Source: CAYSBK01 sp964429265 (lineage in GTDB: Bacteria; Planctomycetota; Phycisphaerae; Sedimentisphaerales; Anaerobacaceae). From it: 6,941 nt of DNA. How positions within the stretch are numbered: position 1 is the first letter of the stretch; every line of letters starts with the position of its first letter. The notes under the pieces are model-generated. The model saw only the letters and a list, made by a program, of their open reading frames with translations, made no database searches and had not been told where the DNA came from. Shown here piece after piece: positions 5,599 through 6,941 of this stretch. The stretch is taken from the NCBI GenBank assembly GCA_964429265.1, contig CAYSBK010000132.1:1-6941 (forward strand), given 5' to 3'. The translations under genes and the position numbers were made by a program.

Positions 5599-6858
5599 TT
5601 ACTGCTGCGGCACGGCGGCAGTCAAGGCCTCGGCGATGGCCCGGCCGAAAAGCCTGGCGGCGGCAGGGTCGCGGCCGGTTATGATCAACCCGTCCCTGGT
5701 GACGGGGTCACCGGTGAAGATTGCTCCTGCCTGCGTGAGTTTGTTCCTCTCGGCTGGGAGGGCGGTTACCCTCACCTCTGAAAGCAGTCCTGCATTGGCG
5801 AGGATAGTGGGGGCGATGGAGATGGCGGCAAGGAGTTTTCCGCCCTGTGCGGCCCGGCGGGCGGTTTCGAGGGCAAGCGGGTCGTCAAAGTAGCGTGCGG
5901 CGCCGGGGCCGCCTATGAAAACGACCGCATCGTACGCAGCGATGTCGAGTTGGTCGAGGGCGAATTGTGCCTCGGCGACGGTCCCGCCCATACCGCGGAC
6001 GGGTCCGGGTCGTACGCTTGCGATAGCCGTTCTTATGCCGGCCTGGTCAAGGGCCAGTTTTGTCTCGAAGAACTCCTCATCCTGAAAGCGGGTCTCGGGG
6101 ACAACCAACAGCGCAGCGCTTTGTCCGGCCTGTACGGTCTGTGGTTGTGGAGAGGGTTGGTGGCCGACGGCGACGATGCAAATCGGCTCCATCTGCTTCG
6201 GCAAGCGGCAAAGTCGTTCGACCTGTCTCTGCTCGAAGGCGTACACCGGCACGGCACCAAGCTCGAGGCCTGCCGACTGCAGCAGGATGTTCTGGACGAC
6301 CTGGCCGGCGTGCACCAGCACGTATCTTCTGGCGGCCCTGCCGTGGATTGCGGCCAGTTGCCTGACCGATGCGGCGACGATTACGTCACAGGCGGCTTCA
6401 CCGACGGCGATGTTGCCGGCCGCTGCAAGTGCCAGTGCGCCGCGGATATCGTTGGCGGCAATCTGGCGCAGGGTGTGCGAGTCGGGATTGTAGGCGAACA
6501 GCCCATCTGCCGTGGCGAGATACAGCGCGGCGGGATATACGCCATTGACGGATGTGGTGGTTCGCAGTCCGGTCTGCCTTTCGACTACGCCCTGGCCGGC
6601 CCAGGCCAACTGGGCCAGGTGCTTAAGCTCGAGCGGTTCGGGTGTGAACCGCTGAACGAGCGGCGGCTTTGCAAGTATTTCTTCAAGGGTGCGGCTGCCC
6701 TGCAGGTCGGGTTTGCCCAGCTCGATGATCCTTTCGGGCTGGCGTCTCGAACTGTACTGAGCGGTGCACACCACCGCCAGGACGGCAAGCAACCCGCAGG
6801 CGGTGCGGAGGCGGATGTTGTCGGAGCGTGCTTTATGAAGATTCTTGCGGCGTTTCAT
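5599..6858 (-). CDS. Membrane-anchored fusion of a SagB/ThcOx-type nitroreductase domain and a DJ-1/PfpI domain
   Basis: The protein has 419 residues from the ATG at 6858. A basic N-terminus (MKRRKNLHKARSDNIRLR) precedes one hydrophobic segment at about 22-34, so it is likely a signal anchor or uncleaved signal with the rest outside the cytoplasm. The cysteine in LAVVC is a poor lipobox because Val is at -1. Residues 70-233 resemble FMN-dependent SagB/ThcOx oxidoreductases: LAQLAWAGQG, RTTTSVNGVYPAALYL, DGLFAYNPDSHTLRQI, HAGQVVQNILLQSAGLELGA and a final ICIVAVGHQ. Residues 247-415 resemble DJ-1/PfpI: ALLVVPE, the conserved acidic Glu at about 262, VVFIGGPGAARYF, LLAAISIAPTILANAGLL and GLIITGRDP. 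In the nucleophile elbow Ser347 stands where the family has Cys, and the following His-Gly is Ile-Ala, so ordinary DJ-1 chemistry is doubtful. A redox role at the cell envelope is inference and the substrate is unknown. GTG at 6873 is an alternative start. Confidence 0.85.
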   Translation of the reverse strand: MKRRKNLHKARSDNIRLRTACGLLAVLAVVCTAQYSSRRQPERIIELGKPDLQGSRTLEEILAKPPLVQRFTPEPLELKHLAQLAWAGQGVVERQTGLRTTTSVNGVYPAALYLATADGLFAYNPDSHTLRQIAANDIRGALALAAAGNIAVGEAACDVIVAASVRQLAAIHGRAARRYVLVHAGQVVQNILLQSAGLELGAVPVYAFEQRQVERLCRLPKQMEPICIVAVGHQPSPQPQTVQAGQSAALLVVPETRFQDEEFFETKLALDQAGIRTAIASVRPGPVRGMGGTVAEAQFALDQLDIAAYDAVVFIGGPGAARYFDDPLALETARRAAQGGKLLAAISIAPTILANAGLLSEVRVTALPAERNKLTQAGAIFTGDPVTRDGLIITGRDPAAARLFGRAIAEALTAAVPQQ

Positions 6859-6941
6859 TGTCTGATTCTCCACGCATAGTTTTTGGACGGTCTGGTTGGT
6901 TCGGCTTCTCTCGGCCAGGCAGAAGGTGTCCCTTCCAGGGA
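6833..6941 (-). other. Possible 3' end of an upstream minus-strand gene
   Basis: All three minus-strand frames are open from the right edge to the start of the SagB-PfpI gene. One ends in a TGA at 6857-6855 that overlaps its ATG as ATGA, a usual operon junction; its last residues would be PSKNYAWRIRQ. Another ends in a TAA at 6835-6833 with a charged tail MRGESDNETPQESS. Either could be the C-terminus of a cotranscribed gene. With only about 83 bases visible, chance openness is also likely. No promoter was recognised here. Confidence 0.2.
6868..6871 (-). promoter_or_regulatory. Ribosome-binding site deciding the start of the SagB-PfpI gene
   Basis: GGAG on the minus strand ends 9 nt before the ATG at 6858. 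It overlaps the alternative GTG start at 6873-6871, which makes that GTG less likely. Confidence 0.5.

Noticed and set aside
5950..6879. A 309-codon plus-strand frame opposite the SagB-PfpI gene
   Set aside because: The minus-strand protein shows two clear domains and a ribosome-binding site. The plus-strand frame has no recognisable motif and a shadow-like composition.
6929..6941. Short inverted repeat TCCCT-N3-AGGGA at the right edge
   Set aside because: Five base pairs at the very end of the window are too little to call a terminator or operator.

Overview
The window is a moderately GC-rich piece of bacterial chromosome. The best guess for its source is a planctomycete of the Phycisphaerae/Sedimentisphaerales type. 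The evidence is the large exported protein, whose repeated modules end in YYWRVD...GDVWRFST and whose C-terminal domain carries the WADMYMHNGVW and YHNHWEPC motifs, plus the remnant of an ASPIC/UnbV domain. This assignment rests on recalled family style, not on a search.

Layout. (1) 1-448, minus strand: the 5' part of a secreted protein of unknown function. It starts at GTG and runs off the left edge. (2) 449-730: a divergent intergenic region with one promoter candidate facing each way and a perfect 7-bp inverted repeat between them. (3) 731-3271, plus strand: an 846-residue exported multidomain protein made of a signal peptide, a beta-helix-like region, three Fn3-like modules and a Cys-rich C-terminal domain. 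(4) 3272-3933: a decayed intergenic region. It holds a strong hairpin, a frameshifted ASPIC/UnbV domain remnant on the minus strand, the truncated start of an IS3-type transposase orfA with a likely terminal inverted repeat, and a promoter candidate for the next gene. (5) 3934-5577, plus strand: nadE, a complete glutamine-dependent NAD+ synthetase. (6) 5599-6858, minus strand, convergent with nadE: a membrane-anchored fusion of a SagB/ThcOx-type nitroreductase domain and a DJ-1/PfpI domain, with Ser in place of the usual catalytic Cys. (7) 6859-6941: a short upstream stretch that may contain the end of another minus-strand gene.

The genes do not form one pathway. The two divergent genes on the left encode exported, probably cell-surface proteins. 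nadE is a housekeeping gene under its own likely promoter. The SagB-PfpI fusion is the most unusual protein here and the best candidate for something little described. The region between the surface protein and nadE looks like a site of gene decay and past IS insertion. No CRISPR array, tRNA, rRNA or defence system was seen.
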